Positions 19,889-37,068 of a stretch of DNA of 64,000 nucleotides are shown piece after piece (position 1 is the first letter of the stretch; each line of letters begins with the position of its first letter). Below the pieces are notes generated by a model. It was not told where the DNA came from and ran no database searches. It worked only from the letters and a program-made list of their open reading frames with translations. The stretch is from Polyodon spathula (lineage: Eukaryota; Chordata; Actinopteri; Acipenseriformes; Polyodontidae): positions 5,185,281 to 5,249,280 of the forward strand of contig NC_054559.1 of assembly GCF_017654505.1 (NCBI RefSeq), written 5' to 3'. Made by a program: the position numbers and the translations under genes.

Positions 19889-21869
19889 ACAGAAAGACAA
19901 ATGTAAATTAAATAAGTACAGATGAAAAACAATGAATTATAGAAACATTTACATTCAACAGTTTATGTGGCAATGGTGGGAGAATAACACACCCAAAAAC
20001 AATAAACACTAAACAGAACTTGAATCTACAGCTAAACTTAAACAAGCAACAGTTAACAAAAGAAAGCAGTTTAGACAAAGTGCAAAAAATCAGAAAGGAT
20101 GCATCCGTTTTATCTAAATAGTTGAAGTACACTGAGATTAAGTTTGAAAATGCTGTTGTTTGGTCAGGCTAAGGGAGTCCCCTCCAGCTATAAGTAGCCA
20201 GCCTTTGAACATGTGCTGGCTTCTTACGAGCTCTGAGATTGGAGAAGAAGAGATTCTGGGGAGAGAGGATGAGGTTAACCTGGCCAGGCTACTCACCCTC
20301 TTTGAAGGGACAGGTGGGTGAATTTGTCCACCCACATTATGTAGCATTGTGCTTGCTACAACCTACTTTCATATAATGGAAATCATGAAGATCTGGATAC
20401 GTCCAGTGACTGCTGTGAATAGTGCAGCTGGCAACAAGGGAAAGACCCTGTGACAGCCTGGAGAGACAGCAGACAGGAGGAAATAGACCCCATTGGGGCT
20501 GGCAGGGGTTAGCCACCCTAGCTGGTAGGATCAGGCTCTGTGTTTTCAAAAGGAACAGGATGCTGGAGACACCTTCCCAATGCTTCTAAGAAATTAGAGA
20601 GAAAAATACCCCTAGAGTTTGCGAGAGTGGGGGCGGAAGATGACTCAAGGTTTGGAATTGAAGATATGAGAACAGAAAGTACTTTGTAAAGGACTAGCTC
20701 AAAACCTGCAGTTAGCAATGACATAGAGCTCCAGGTTTATGTCGACTGGTCCATCTTAGTTCACCTACCCCAGAGTGTAATACCTTTTCCAGTAGCTGAC
20801 TGTCTGTAGAACCTCTAAGTGCCAAGGATAACACTGTCACATTAAGTATAATTTTAATATACTGAACTGGAAAGTAAAAACCAAAGTAAAAAATGCGCAC
20901 ACATTTTTTTAAATTGCTTTAAAAATATGTTTAATTCATAACAGATATCATCCATATACTTATAGAATACTATCTAAGCCATACAAAACATTGCAAAAAT
21001 ATCATTTTATTATTTTGGATTTTCAGTACTATGTGTTCAGTGCATAAACACAAACACCCACCAAAAAACAAGCATCAGATGTGTTCATATTTATAACCAG
21101 TTACCATTTTCACTGCACATAATACACTACATATACACTGATGAACCTGTTCCCAGACAGCCAGGGTTCAGCCCCACAAAACGTTTTGGACGGAGAGCTA
21201 TCTGAGATTGATTAGAAGAGCCCTCTTCTTCAGTTGGAGTTGGAACACTGGAAAAAGCACAAGACAAGAAAGATATGTGTATGCAGTATATAATTTGCAT
21301 TCAAAACAGTCACAAATCTGTCTGTGATTGTTTCTGGAACTGGAACTGCCACTGGCTCATCTTCAGATTCTTCACTACAATGTGTGATAAAGTTAGTCAT
21401 CCAGGAGATCTTCTCCTTCTGGCATCCCATCAACATCTTCTGTGAAATGTTTTCTATTTCTTTGGGTCAGTAAGTATTCTGGGTCTAGTAAAGTGATTTC
21501 ATATATTTTCAAGTAAAAAGTTGCGCTTCAACGTCATTATGTACGGTAATCTCTTGCATAAAGGAAATGTGAAAGTTTCAGTGAAACCATGGATACTCAG
21601 ACAGTGCGCATGTTGTACATGAGCTCATTGTGGTTGTAGAATCTCCCGGCAGAAAGCAAATAACTGAAACTCTGCTGAAACATTAATACATAAATATTGT
21701 ATTTATTTGTAAACAAGACTAAATGTGCTTTTTTTGATTGCCTGAAGTCTCACAAAGGCTTTTATGTGAATATGAAAAAAAATACCACACTTATCGTGTA
21801 GTAAGCAATTACGTCATCAATCGAATTCGATCAAAATTTTAATGGGCCATCTGCAAAGTGTTAAACCAT
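19386..21869. other. unassigned stretch with (CA)n at 19854-19890
   Basis: Holds a short (CA)n tract. 20130-20800 is GC-richer, single-copy-looking DNA with no supportable exon on either strand. Minus ORFs crossing the (CA)n are low-complexity artefacts. No terminal repeats were seen. Confidence 0.35.
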
Positions 21870-22423
21870 TTAAATAAGATTGACATGTGTTCATGTGGAT
21901 GGTGGCCCTCCTCCTGCTCCTGCTGCAGGCCTGTGCTGTGTTGCGACTTTCGCTTTTGTTTGCCATTGCAGATCCTGCCACCTTTTCATCACCTGCTTGA
22001 CTGTCCTCCTGGTAACACAGACAGCATTGACTTTCTCCACTATAGAGGACCATATGACCTCTTTGGTAGCATAACTGATGTTGGTGGAGTCTTTTCCAAA
22101 TAACTAAATTTCATGCTGAGTGACCTCAGCCATAAGGGCTGTCCACTCTTCCTCAGAAAACTTATTTTCTTTTCTATGAGCCAAGAGACTTTGTCTGGCA
22201 TATTTTTTTGGGTTTGATTTTCATGCTCCACAAATCTCATACGGTTCTTACTGCTCTCTGCACTTCTAACTCGCCTCACCGTGGGCTGTAAGTGCATCCG
22301 CTACATAGCCAGATGCACAGGCGGCGCTCATTGCAACCCTTATTATCTTGACTGCAGCTCATTATTTGTACATGTTGAGTAATTTACATATGCTTACATA
22401 GGTCACAGTGCAAAATAATTGCC
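21870..22423 (-). pseudogene. Harbinger-type fragment with Myb/SANT-like protein
   Basis: Minus strand about 22173-21890 encodes KENKFSEEEWTALMAEVTQH, a break, then NAVCVTRRTVKQVMKRWQDL followed by QWQTKAKVA and GGGPPST. This is the Myb/SANT-like trihelix DNA-binding domain of Harbinger partner proteins (MSANTD/NAIF1 style: FSEEE at the start, VxxKWxDL at the end). In-frame stops are present. The right end carries GTCACAGTGCAAAATAATTG (22403-22422), shared with the Harbinger ends at 51777-51856. No DDE nuclease gene is present. Confidence 0.65.
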
Positions 22424-24636
<2,213 letters not shown>

Positions 24637-25185
24637 TATATCAATATCACACACACACAGTCAACCTATGTTAACTCGACACCCAACGGGGATTAACCAC
24701 GAGTGCACGTGAGCCATGGCATTAACAAGCATATAAGTAACAGAACTCACATGTTTACAGTATTACAGTTACAAGTTTATTTTTAGTAAAATGTAGTGAA
24801 AGAACTGCAGTAAATGTATCAATTACAGTACACAGTACTGTACAAACTTGGTACAACTCATATAATTAAATTGAAATAAGAATTAATAAAACTACAGCAT
24901 TATTTTTACAAAAACAATTCAACCACAAACTTTTAGGTATTGACTTGTGCTGTCTAATTTAATGGCTTAAATAGCAAACTTGGTGAACAGAAACAATAAT
25001 ACACTATTTACAGTTTCACTCAGAAATCAAACATTGTTGATTGTTTCGTATGCAAAAACACATGCTTTGAAACTTTGAAATGAATGAATGATGCGTTTCC
25101 AGTCAGAGGTCAGTCACGTGAAACAAGGCAGGATGTATATTTCATATGGAGAGAATTTGGGACCAAGACTGATCTCTCAAATTGT
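24637..25185. other. no feature recognised
   Basis: Short remnant of the TA/CA array, then AT-rich DNA without identified features. Confidence 0.45.
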
Positions 25186-26160
25186 AGTTGAAAGTTTACA
25201 TAGCCCAATGGAAATTTATAATTTCTAGAAATTTCTCAAAAAATGTTTTTTATAGGAAATGCCTTTAGTAATAATAACCTATTTTAAATGATTAAGGTAT
25301 TTGTCAATGAGCTTTTTGGCATGATTCTTTAGTGATTTTTGACCATTCTTCAATGCAAAATTGTTCAAGTTCATTCAAATTCCTCTCTTCTGCACAGCCT
25401 TCTTCAACTCATACCAAAGACTCTCAAGCAGCTTTAGATCAGGACTTTGACCAGGCCACTCATGAACCTTGATTTTATTCTTCTTTAACCATTCTGAAGT
25501 AGATTTTGATGTATGCTTTGAATTGTTGTTGTGTTGGAATATCCAGTTGCGCTTTAAACCAAGTTTTATAGCATTTCAGATGATTGGCCAATATCTTTTG
25601 ATATGCTATGAAATCCATTTGACCATGTATTGGAACTAAATTCCCTATGCCATTAGAGGAAGAACAGCCCCATAAGGATATTACCACCTATATGCTTGAC
25701 AGCAGTTATGGTGTTCTTTTCTTTGTACACCTCACCAGACTTTTTCCAAACGTAACCACTATCAGCTTGACCAAATAGCTCGATTTTTGTTTCATCAATC
25801 CACAAAACTCATATCCATTATTCAAATGCCGTTTTGCAAACTTTGAAATGGAAACCCCAGTCCTACTTGCAGCCAGTTCACTTTGAATATCTTTGGCTGT
25901 CAATCTCGGATTGTTATTAACCTTCCTCCCAATTCTTCTACTTGTTCTTGCTGAAAACCCTTTCTTCCAGGCCCGAGGGAGCGTTGTGACAGTACCATGA
26001 GTCTTGTATTTCTTGATAATAGAAACAATACTTCTGAATTAGCATTTTTTTTTAATATTTTGCAAAGAAATTTCTAAAATAAATAAATAAATGTAGACAT
26101 ATTTCTTGTAACTTTGTTCCTCATCCACAAAAGCAAAACTTTTGCTAAAAATATTTTTCC
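25186..26160 (-). pseudogene. Tc1/mariner element (family B), degraded copy
   Basis: The left end GAAAGTTTACATAGCCCAATG and following ATTTCTAGAAATTTCTCAAA match the plus-strand copy at 61691. Minus coding at 25903-25706 starts MTAKDIQSELAASRTGVSIS, and 25687-25475 continues SLWGCSSSNGIGNLVPIHGQ with the catalytic Asp region degraded ([15 protein letters not shown]). The upstream end near 26100-26160 keeps AAAACTTTTGCT, but the terminal repeat is lost. Multiple frame breaks. Confidence 0.82.
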
Positions 26161-27699
26161 TTGAACCACCATCAGCCACCAGGCGTGTTTATTATTTACA
26201 GGTCAGTAATTCTCAAAAATCCCATCACCACACATACAGGTGCAGTCATTAGGATTCCTCCGACAACATGATTCTGTGCTTTTTATGGTATGTTGTCACT
26301 GCGTTGGGGCTTGTTAAGTTTTAAGGCTTGTTAAGCCTGTAGCCTACATTAAATAGAAAAGCAACTGAAATTGGATTATGCCACAAGATGGAACAGCACA
26401 AAACATGGTCCTTAATTTAAATTTTATATATATATATAAAATTTAAAATAAATATAGTATTAAAAAATTATGTTCAACACAAACTATACTGCAAATGAAT
26501 AGGAATCACAGAGCTGATTTTGAGAATGTGCCAGTTTAAACTGGATGGGGAATATAGCCTATTACCTATCAGAAGATTAAAAAAGAAATCTTGCTGTGTC
26601 ACAAGAGAATTCAGTGACAGTTTCTAAAGAAAACGGCACACATTCTTATAGAAGTTTATGTGTTTATTCGATTTGTCAAATCCTTGTTCTTAAAAAGCTC
26701 CACATGGGGTTTTTTGTTTTTCTGTGCAGGAGTGGGAAGGCAGCGTTTGGAGCTTGGAATGATGAGTAAGAGAGAGTGAAATGGACCAGTAAATGGAGCG
26801 TCCCGACTAAGTATTGGACTGATATGCCGGTGTTGAATAATGAATGTGAGCAGCTTGAGTGTTTTTAGCCTGGCGGTAGCCGACAGGTATTTAGGAAGTG
26901 ATACAGAATAGGCTATACTGACATGCTGGTTTCTCACTCGCTTTATCTCTGTGTTCCCTCCCCTGCACTGACATTATGTGTGTGTGTGGATTTTTTATAT
27001 ACCACGATACTATGTTTTTTGTATTGCATATGCATATTCCCTCTATTCGCTGGGTAGCAGTGTTACTGCATGTTAATATGAACCTTGTTTAACCATTCAG
27101 AATCTCATAACCTACATGCGGATAGAATGATTGTTTCAAACAAATACCATATAAACAATGTGTGGCTACTTTAGGATTTTACAATAAACAAAATGTCTTA
27201 AAATGTTTTTGGTTGATTTTCTTGGCTACTTTGTTCCTGCTGTTTTCTGAATAAAAGAACCTAATTGTATCCTATCATTTGTTCTGTAACTTATTGCACT
27301 GAACTGGCGTAGTCATTCTACATTCTACTGCTACTACGACTACCGTTATTGTAGTAATACAGTAATATGAACATGATAAAATAGCATGTCTGCACACAAA
27401 TCGCGTTGTTTATTTTGTCGGTATCTACAATTCAGGAATTCGACCTGCAGCATTGTCTTTGTCAGAAAGTTTCTGAATGGCGTTTGCAACAAAACACCAG
27501 ACCATGCTGTTTACTCATAAAAAACAAAAAAACTGCTACAATTTCATTTACAGAGGTTTTAAAATGCATCAATTACTTTGGTTATATAGATTAGCCTGCT
27601 AGTTGATGTCACACTAAAGAGGTGCATTTTAGATTTATTTTGCACCCTGCACCATCTGGCGGTTGACTAATGTACTGACTTTTTAAATATTCTTGTCAG
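26161..27699. other. unassigned; contains one candidate exon at 26730
   Basis: Apart from the 36-nt candidate exon annotated separately and a small (TA)n near 26427, no repeats or coding regions were recognised. The minus ORF at 26656-26937 overlaps that exon on the other strand and shows no family features. Confidence 0.35.
26730..26765 (+). CDS. candidate micro-exon of the plus-strand host gene (phase 1-1)
   Basis: An excellent acceptor (TTTTTTGTTTTTCTGTGCAG) and a good donor (ATGA|GTAAGA) bound 36 nt. In phase 1 it reads GVGRQRLELGMM without a stop; phase 0 has a TGA. It can be inserted between the 8728 and 39071 exons without changing frame, since both neighbouring junctions are phase 1. 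A segment this short could arise by chance, so this rests on splice-site quality and phase only. Confidence 0.3.
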
Positions 27700-28340
27700 A
27701 AAAAGGTGGTTTTGAGCCACGGTATGTTTGCGACGTCATACTTTGTCTGGTTGTGATGTCGGGCGACCACAATCTGCCTCCCACTGTAAAGTTCTCCAGC
27801 CCAGGCAGCTCCGGCCCCACCCCCATCTTACAGCATCTGCTTCAGGCTCCCAATCAGCAGCTGTCACCCAATATCATGCCCTCTCCCCGTTGATCCAAAG
27901 GGAAGTAATAGAAGAAAAACCAAGTTCCACACTAGAGACACACATACGCCCCTCACCGCCTCCTGGTCACACCAGTAACCCCCTGCATCGACTTCCAGAC
28001 TTCTTATAATTGCTCCAAAAGCATCAGTCAAAACAATGGTTCTCTTCTCACCTCACCGCTCTTGTCACCAGATCAGGTCTTTCTCTCCAATTCCACACCA
28101 CACGATTGGCACAGCCTTTTCAGCAGCCAGAGCCCGCATCAGCCATCGCCTGATCAAGGCCATGGGGCGTTGGTCCACTTCAGAAGTCAGCTCCTACATC
28201 CAATCGCTGCCATCCGATATCACTGCAGCAGATCAGTCTATAGTTAGCATGCACGGAGTGGAGACGCCCTCACCGCCAGGACCACCACAGGTTTTCTTCC
28301 TAACAGAGGTTTTTTTTTTCCTCTCTGCCAAGTGAGTGGC
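27700..28340 (+). pseudogene. tyrosine-recombinase retroelement remnant (Ngaro/DIRS-like)
   Basis: At 28090-28260 the frame reads IGTAFSAARARISHRLIKAM, then GRWSTSEVSSYIQ. The (HSFR)IGxAxxAxxxGxxxxLIKxxGRWSS...YI pattern is the catalytic C-terminus of tyrosine recombinases of Ngaro/DIRS retrotransposons, with GRW and the nucleophilic Tyr visible. The HxxR motif is degraded. Upstream 27700-28030 looks like the same enzyme in broken frames, and no RT was found. Such elements integrate by recombination rather than with a DDE integrase. Confidence 0.6.
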
Positions 28341-29007
28341 CATCACATAGCTATTTCCCTTAACCATTTCATTGTTTACTTATTTTGTTTGTCAATGTTA
28401 TCTCGTCTTGCTTTTATGTTATACATTGGCACACAATCTTTCTTTGTCTTCAGAGGTGCAGGTTCAGCGGGGAGCCAGTGGTCCATCTTTTTGGGGGGAT
28501 AGTGATTCTCACATCCCCGACCTGGTGTTCTCTCACATCTTCGGCCACGTTATTCTTTCACAGCTCATGTGCTTTATCTTGCCTCATGAAATAAGTCTCT
28601 TTCTTACTTCCTCTTTTATCCTCCTGAGACTTGGTTTTATTTCATCTTAGTGCTCGAGTTCCGTAACTAAATTATTTGCATTCTTTCAGATTCTCTTTTC
28701 TTCCATAGGGAAGGCTCTCTCAATTGGAGTCTGTCCCATCCTTTTCACTCTCTTTCCACTGCTCTAGAGGCCGAGCCTCAACTCCTAAGTTGTAAATCAC
28801 TCCCTCTCACAGCCCTGGTTCCCGCCCCATGAATTAAAAGTGACATGCCATAACTTTAGGCAAGTGTCACAGAACACATAATAACACACTACTGGAACAC
28901 GTAGGCTTTTTCTGAGAAACACACACCTTGTGTGGGGCAGTGTACACATTTGTTTCAGTTAAATGACACAAGCTCTTGTATCATCAGCCTTTGTTCCTTT
29001 CCATTAT
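28341..29007. other. probable 3' part of the recombinase element, unassigned
   Basis: C/T-rich sequence continuing from the recombinase fragment to the next LTR. No coding motif is recognisable. It may be the terminal region of the same element. Confidence 0.3.
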
Positions 29008-29012
29008 GCTTC

Positions 29013-29703
29013 TGTGATGGGGGTTGGTGGGTGTAGCGCCGGTGGGACCGGAAGTGACGACACAGAAACAGGAAGTGAGGTACCACCTGTGCACCAGCAA
29101 GGCAGGGCTGGGCAGGGTTTTATTAACAGTAAATTCAACAAAAGAACCCCCCGGAAATACCAGCAGTGGTAAGTCTAGGTTAAAATAAACAAAGTAAACA
29201 AAACAATCCCGAACACTTGCACACAAACAATAATTTCCAGTGGTCGTGGCAATACCAGCTCCAGCTGCGGTGGTAGTGATGTCGTGTTTGTTGGACCTGG
29301 TTTCCTCCTGGTCCGCTACAGCACACACCAGCGCTCAATGCCATGGGACAGGAAGGGAAAGGCTCCAGACATTCGTTGATCCACCAGGGTAGGGAAGAGA
29401 AGAAGGGTGAAGGCATTCCATGCAGGCAGCTGCCTGTTCAGGGTTCTGGAAGACAACTCAAAATGGCAACACACACACATTCCAACAGCATGGCTCCTTA
29501 TAAGTTGCTATCCCAGGACAGAGAGAGTGAGCAGGGGAAACGGCGCTGCTTAAATAGGGCTGAGCCCCGCCCCTGCAATCAGCCAGCTGATTGCCTGGCC
29601 ATGCTGAGTCATGCTGCTCAACATGGCCGCTGCTGGCAGCTCTCCAGCACCGCCAGTGTTCGGGAGGGCCATTACAGCACCCCACAGCACTCTCCCTGTG
29701 ACA
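29013..29703 (-). mobile_element. solo LTR (family LTR-B), 691 bp
   Basis: Minus orientation TGTCACAGGGAGAG...CCCCCATCACA (TG...CA), flanked by a perfect 5-bp duplication GCTTC at 29008-29012 and 29704-29708. A TATTTAA promoter-like motif is on the minus strand near 29550. It is GC-richer than its surroundings. There is no internal coding region. The several open frames inside it are not genes. Confidence 0.88.
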
Positions 29704-31029
29704 GCTTCCCATTTAAATGGTAAAAAAGTCATTGAAACTGTCTGTAAACATTGTGTGATTTTCCTTGTGTTTAATGTAAACTCTGAATCAACACAGAGTT
29801 AATGAACTCTTAATTAAGTTGCACATAACTGGTGCACATCAGTAGTTTGCAATCATCAGCCTTGTTGTTTGACCTTGTGGTGCATGGGTATAGTGCTTTG
29901 CTGCCTGTGAGAACTAAGCAAAACTCATAGCATTGTTCTTAAAATTTTACTTCTTGTTATTTTGGTTTCTGCTGACATTGGTAAAGTGAAGAAGAAATGC
30001 CAATGTGCTTTGTCTCACAACATGCATCATGCTAGGGAAATAGAAATTGCATAAGCTAGCTGTATATCTGTGCTGTATGAAGTAATTTCTTGGTTCAGCT
30101 AAGAAACTAACATCTACACTGACGGTGGCTCAGAAACTAACATCTCTGTGCCATGCCGGGTCAGAAAAAAGCCAACATCTCTGATGCCATGAAAGCTCAG
30201 CTCAGCCAACACCTAACAAAATGCCAGCTCAGGAAACCATCAACTGAGACTTGTGTGTGAGGTCACTGATTTATCACATTTGATTTGCTTTGTTCCTGTT
30301 TGCATTTTGAAAGCTGAATAAACTATTTCTGATTGACTTTACCTGAAAAAAGATTAATTATTTTTGACAACAAATCAAACCTCTTACAGTGGTGTTTTGC
30401 CTTTCTTTGTCTAAACCGTCAACAAGTTTGTTAAGTCTTGCTGACAAATTAATATTCTGCTCTGCCCATAACATTTTAAAATCACAGTGAGGTTCAGAGT
30501 GGTACTCACATTGACTTTCTTGGTAAGAATCTGCAACAGTGTTTCCTCTTTGAAGCATCAACGTAAAGCAGGTCTTCTGTGTTGTTCCTCTTTTCCAATA
30601 AACTCCAGCTTGACCAACTTGCTGGAGTCTTTGTTTGGCTCTTTGCTGTACACTAATTCTCTAAATATAAAAAACCTGACAAACTTGCTGTTTAATTAAT
30701 TTAATACTACTAACTAAGCACATGCATTAGCTTTGAAAAATAAGAAACCAATTATTTTTGTTTTGTTTTGTCTCTCAGAGAAGTCTTAGTCCTGACAGAG
30801 GCCTTTCCACACAGAATCTTCCTGTTCCTCCAAACCAAACAGAGGCTAGCTCATAAGCTTCTAGAACCCACTTTAATGCCTATCTCTTGACTAACAGCCA
30901 CTAGTGGTGGGTCAACAAAAAATAAAAAATAAAACATAATGCACACTACACTATAGAAATTAAATTTAACTGGAGGGTCTAACCCTAACCTCCTATAATT
31001 TATATAGAGCCTAGATACTGAAACGGTGA
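29704..31029. other. unassigned stretch
   Basis: 30100-30240 contains imperfect direct repeats of CAGAAACTAACATCT / GCCAACATCTCTGATGCCAT. A minus ORF at 30358-30561 (MMLQRGNTVADSYQESQCEY and on) has no recognised family. An LTR or SINE origin is possible but unproven. Confidence 0.3.
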
Positions 31030-31072
31030 TATATATATATCTATATATATATATATATTATATATAATATTC

Positions 31073-31100
<28 letters not shown>
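31030..31100. repeat. imperfect (TA)n microsatellite
   Basis: Interrupted TA array ending in GTGTGTG. Confidence 0.95.
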
Positions 31101-31105
<5 letters not shown>

Positions 31106-31199
31106 TACGGAGATCTTCAGATTTGGGGGAACTTGAAAAAAGTGTAAAACACACACAGTTGTGTGAATATTTATATTTAAATTTAAAAAAAACTTTTTT

Positions 31200-33370
<2,171 letters not shown>

Positions 33371-33371
33371 A

Positions 33372-33424
<53 letters not shown>
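33371..33424. repeat. (AAT)n microsatellite
   Basis: About 17 consecutive AAT units. Confidence 0.97.
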
Positions 33425-33426
<2 letters not shown>

Positions 33427-33876
33427 GCAGTCCATTATGCCATTTGAGTGGGGTCAAAGAGAAAATCTCCCAGTGAATCCGATTAGGGAGTAAGAGAAAA
33501 AGGGCGGGACCTTGCATGCAGCAATCAGATTAGTACAATTAACGTTGAGAACGAGGGTGCATGAAGAATGTGAATATTAAAAAAAAAAATAGATATTCTC
33601 TTTATTAATTAATAAATGTGCACCATTGAAAGAAAAAAAAAACAGTTAAGTGTCAGAAGTCTGGTAACGATACAGGACCGATTTAAAGAGATAACCTTTT
33701 TGCTATATTGTGGATTTGAGCACTCAGTCGCTACTGTACTAATGAGCACGTGCTGTTAACATATGTTGTACTAGTATGATTATTGGTACACTCCATACTT
33801 GAAATTGATTTACAGTGTGTGATCCTATGTATTTTCTGGTTATTTTCAATGCATCTCAACTGTAATGCTTTTTTCG
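33425..33876. other. no feature recognised
   Basis: Between the AAT array and a truncated LTR. Nothing recognised. Confidence 0.45.
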
Positions 33877-34261
33877 GTATTTAGGCACGAGGATTGCACA
33901 GCACTCCACGTGCAGGTAAAATGTAATAATATATGAACATGGGAAATTGCACTTAATTAATTCATGTGCTGTTGTACTGAGACTCCAATTGAATGATTGA
34001 TTAGCAATCGAGTCTCGGTACAGCTGCATAAAAGCAACATGTTTTCACCCACTCAGGGTTGTGTGTTCGGTAAGTGGAAAACGGGTGAGAGAAGGAGAGT
34101 TATATTTAAAAAGAACAATTGTTATTTCATGCTGGAAGCAACAGCATGATACTTGCTTTCTGTTCGTCCAATTCATTTGTTTGGTGTTAGTTTGTTTTGT
34201 TCAACATGTTTGTTTTGTCCAGTGTTTTGTCTTGTACAACCATTTATTTTCTGCATGTTAA
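33877..34261 (+). mobile_element. LTR-A copy, left part (split by CR1 insertion)
   Basis: TTTAGGCACGAGGATTGCAC through GCTGCATAAAAGCA and the following region matches 18868-19275 of the solo LTR. The first ~130 bp of the LTR are missing. The right part continues at 37069-37164, so the CR1 copy between them landed inside the LTR near its AATAAA region. Confidence 0.82.
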
Positions 34262-37068
34262 ATAAATGTATTTATCTAAATGCTAGAAGTATCAGAAACA
34301 AAATTCTAGAACTTGAAGCTACTGCACTAACAGGTAAATACGATGTGATAGGTGTTACAGAAACGTGGTTGTCTGAGAGTGATGGGGACGAATATAATAT
34401 TTGTGGGTATACACTGTATAGACAGGCAGGACAGAAGAGGAGGAGGGGTAGCGCTATACATAAGAAACAGTCTTGAAGCCCAGGTGTTAAACCTGGACAA
34501 AGAAAATAAAACCGAATCAATATGGGTCAGAATAACGGACAAAAATTCAAAGGGCATAATAATAGGAGCATGCTATAGACCACCAGATTCAGACAGTGAG
34601 CAAAATAATCTGTTATACAATGACATTAGAAATGCGTGTAGCAAAGGAGAAGCCATACTAATGGGGGATTTCAACTTCCCCCAAATAAAATGGGAAAACC
34701 CGACGGGTAGCATGAAGGATGAAATAGAAATGGTGGAAATGACAAATGACTGCTTCCTAACACAATTTGTCAAGGCACCGACTAGAGGGGAGGCATGCCT
34801 TGATTTAGTCTTTTCAAATAACAGACAGAATAACTAAAACAGAGGTCAGAGAACCACTGGCAAACTCAGAACCACAACATGGTCTCATTTGAAGTGTTTT
34901 TTAAAACCCCAAAAGTAATGACTAAAGCTAAGGTTTACAATTTTAGAAAAGCAAACTATGAAGGTATGAAACAGAGACTAACGGAAGTAGATTGGAGTAA
35001 AATAGAGAAAACACCCACAGAAGAAGGATGGTTGTTCTTCAAAAATGTAGTACTAGAGGCACAAAACAATTACATCCCTAAAGTAGACAAATCTAAATGT
35101 AAAACTAAATTGCCAAAATGGTTTAATAGATCAATTAAAAAAAATATTCAGCGAAAAAAGGCACTTTACAGAGCATTAAAAAAGGACCAAAAAGAAAGTA
35201 CACAGAAAGAGTACACAGAACTGCAAACACAAGTCAAAAAGGAAGTTAGAAAGGCCAAGAGAGAAATAGAAATGAACATTGCTAAGGGAGCTAAAACCAA
35301 TTCCAAAATGTTTTTCCAATATTACAACAGCAAGCGAACATTCAAAGAGGAGATTAAATGTTTAAGAGATACAAATGGCAAAATCGTAGATGAAGAAAAA
35401 AAAATAGCAAATATATTAAATGATTACTTTTCACAAGTTTTTACAAAGGAAGATACTGACAACATGCCCCACATGTCATCCAGTTCCTATCCAGTTTTAA
35501 ATAACTTTAGCATAACTGAGGCAGAAGTGTTAAAGGGACTAGGAGCTCTTAAAATAAACAAATCCCCTGGGCCGGATGAGATCCTCCCACTCAAAGAAAT
35601 GAAAGAAGTTATTTACAAACCGCTAACCAAGATCATGCAGCAGTCTCTTGACACAGGGGTGGTACCGACATACTGGAAAATTGCAAACGTAATACCGATC
35701 CACAAAAAGGGAAACAAAACTGAACCAGGTAACTACAGACCAGTAAGCCTGACTTCTATTATATGCAAACTTATGGAAACTATAATAAGATCCAAAATGG
35801 AAAATTACCTATATGGTAACAGGGTCCTGGGAGACAGTCAACATGGTTTTAGGAAAGGGAGATCGTGTCTAACTAACTTGCTTGATTTTTTTGAGGATGC
35901 AACATCGATAATGGATAATTGCAAAGCATATGACATGGTTTATTTAGATTTCCAGAAAGCTTTTGACAAAGTCCCGCACAAAAGATTAATTCTCAAACTG
36001 AACGCAGTTGGGATTCAAGGAAACACATGTACATGGATTAGGAGTGGTTAACATGTATGAAAGTACTGATTAGAGGAAAAACCTCAGAATGGAGTGTGGT
36101 AACCAGCGGTGTACCACAGGGATCAGTATTAGGTCCTCTGCTATTCCTAATCTACATTAATGATTTAGATTCTGGTATAGTAAGCAAACTTGTTAAATTT
36201 GCAGACGACACAAAAGCAGGAGGAGTGGCAAACACTGTTGCAGCAGCAAAGGTCATTCAAAATGATCTAGACAAGATTCAGAACTGGGCAGACACATGGC
36301 AAATGACATTTAATAGAGAAAAGTGTAAGGTACTGCACGCAGGAAATAAAAATGTACATTATAAATATCATATGGGAGATACTGAAATTGGAGAAGGAAT
36401 CTATGAAAAAGACCTAGGAGTTTTTGTTGACTCAGAAATGTCTTCATCTAGACAATGTGGGGAAAAAAGGCTAACAAGATGCTCGGATACATTGTGAAAA
36501 GTGTTGAATTTAAATCAAGGGAAGTAATGTTAAAACTGTACAATGCACTAGTAAGACCTCATCTTGAATATTGTGTGCAGTTCTGGTCACCTCGCTATAA
36601 AAAAGATATTGCTGCTCTAGAAAGAGTGCAAAGAAGAGCGACCAGAATTATTCCGGGCTTAAAAGGCATGTCATATGCAGACAGGCTAAAAGAATTTAAT
36701 CTGTTCAGTCTTGAACAAAGAAGACTACGTGGCGACCTAATTCAAGCATTCAAAATTCTAAAAGGTATTGACAGTGTCGACCCAAGGGACTTTTTCAGCC
36801 TGAAAAAAGAAACAAGGACCAGGGGTCACAAATGGAGTTTAGACAAAGGGGCATTCAGAACAGAAAATAGGAGGCACTTTTTTACACAGAGAATTGTGAG
36901 GGTCTGGAATCAACTCCCCAGTAATGTTGTTGAAGCTGACACCCTGGGACCCTTCAAGAAGCTGCTTGATGAGGTTTTGGGATCAATAAGCTACTAACAA
37001 CCAAACGAGCAAGATGGGCCGAATGGCCTCCTCTCGTTTGTAAACTTTCTTATGTTCTTATGTTCTTA
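34262..37068 (+). pseudogene. CR1-like LINE, near-complete EN-RT copy 2
   Basis: Longest LINE copy in the window. It starts within the APE-type endonuclease: YLNARSIRNKILELEA, then DVIGVTETWL (34264-34476). A frameshift follows, then GGGVALYIRN, ACYRPPDS and LMGDFNFPQIKW to a stop at 34837. A 1-nt insertion near 34866 disrupts the SDHN motif. The RT frame 34879-36051 has KINKSPGPDE, NYRPVSLTSI, HGFRKGRSC and YLDFQKAFDKVPHKR. A stop at 36051 and a shift lead to SGVPQGSVLGPLL and FADDTK (36057-36497). A last shift gives the C-terminal domain to 36997. The 3' end is TTATGTTC octamer repeats, a CR1-clade hallmark. Dead by five lesions, but closely similar to copy 3, so fairly recent. Confidence 0.92.

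Noticed and set aside
19524..19932. Cys/Val-rich minus ORFs of 72-120 codons
   Set aside because: They run through a (CA)n array, with no family features, and differ in frame only by the repeat.
28963..29802. Several overlapping ORFs on both strands
   Set aside because: They lie inside a solo LTR with a perfect target duplication; no gene-like motifs.
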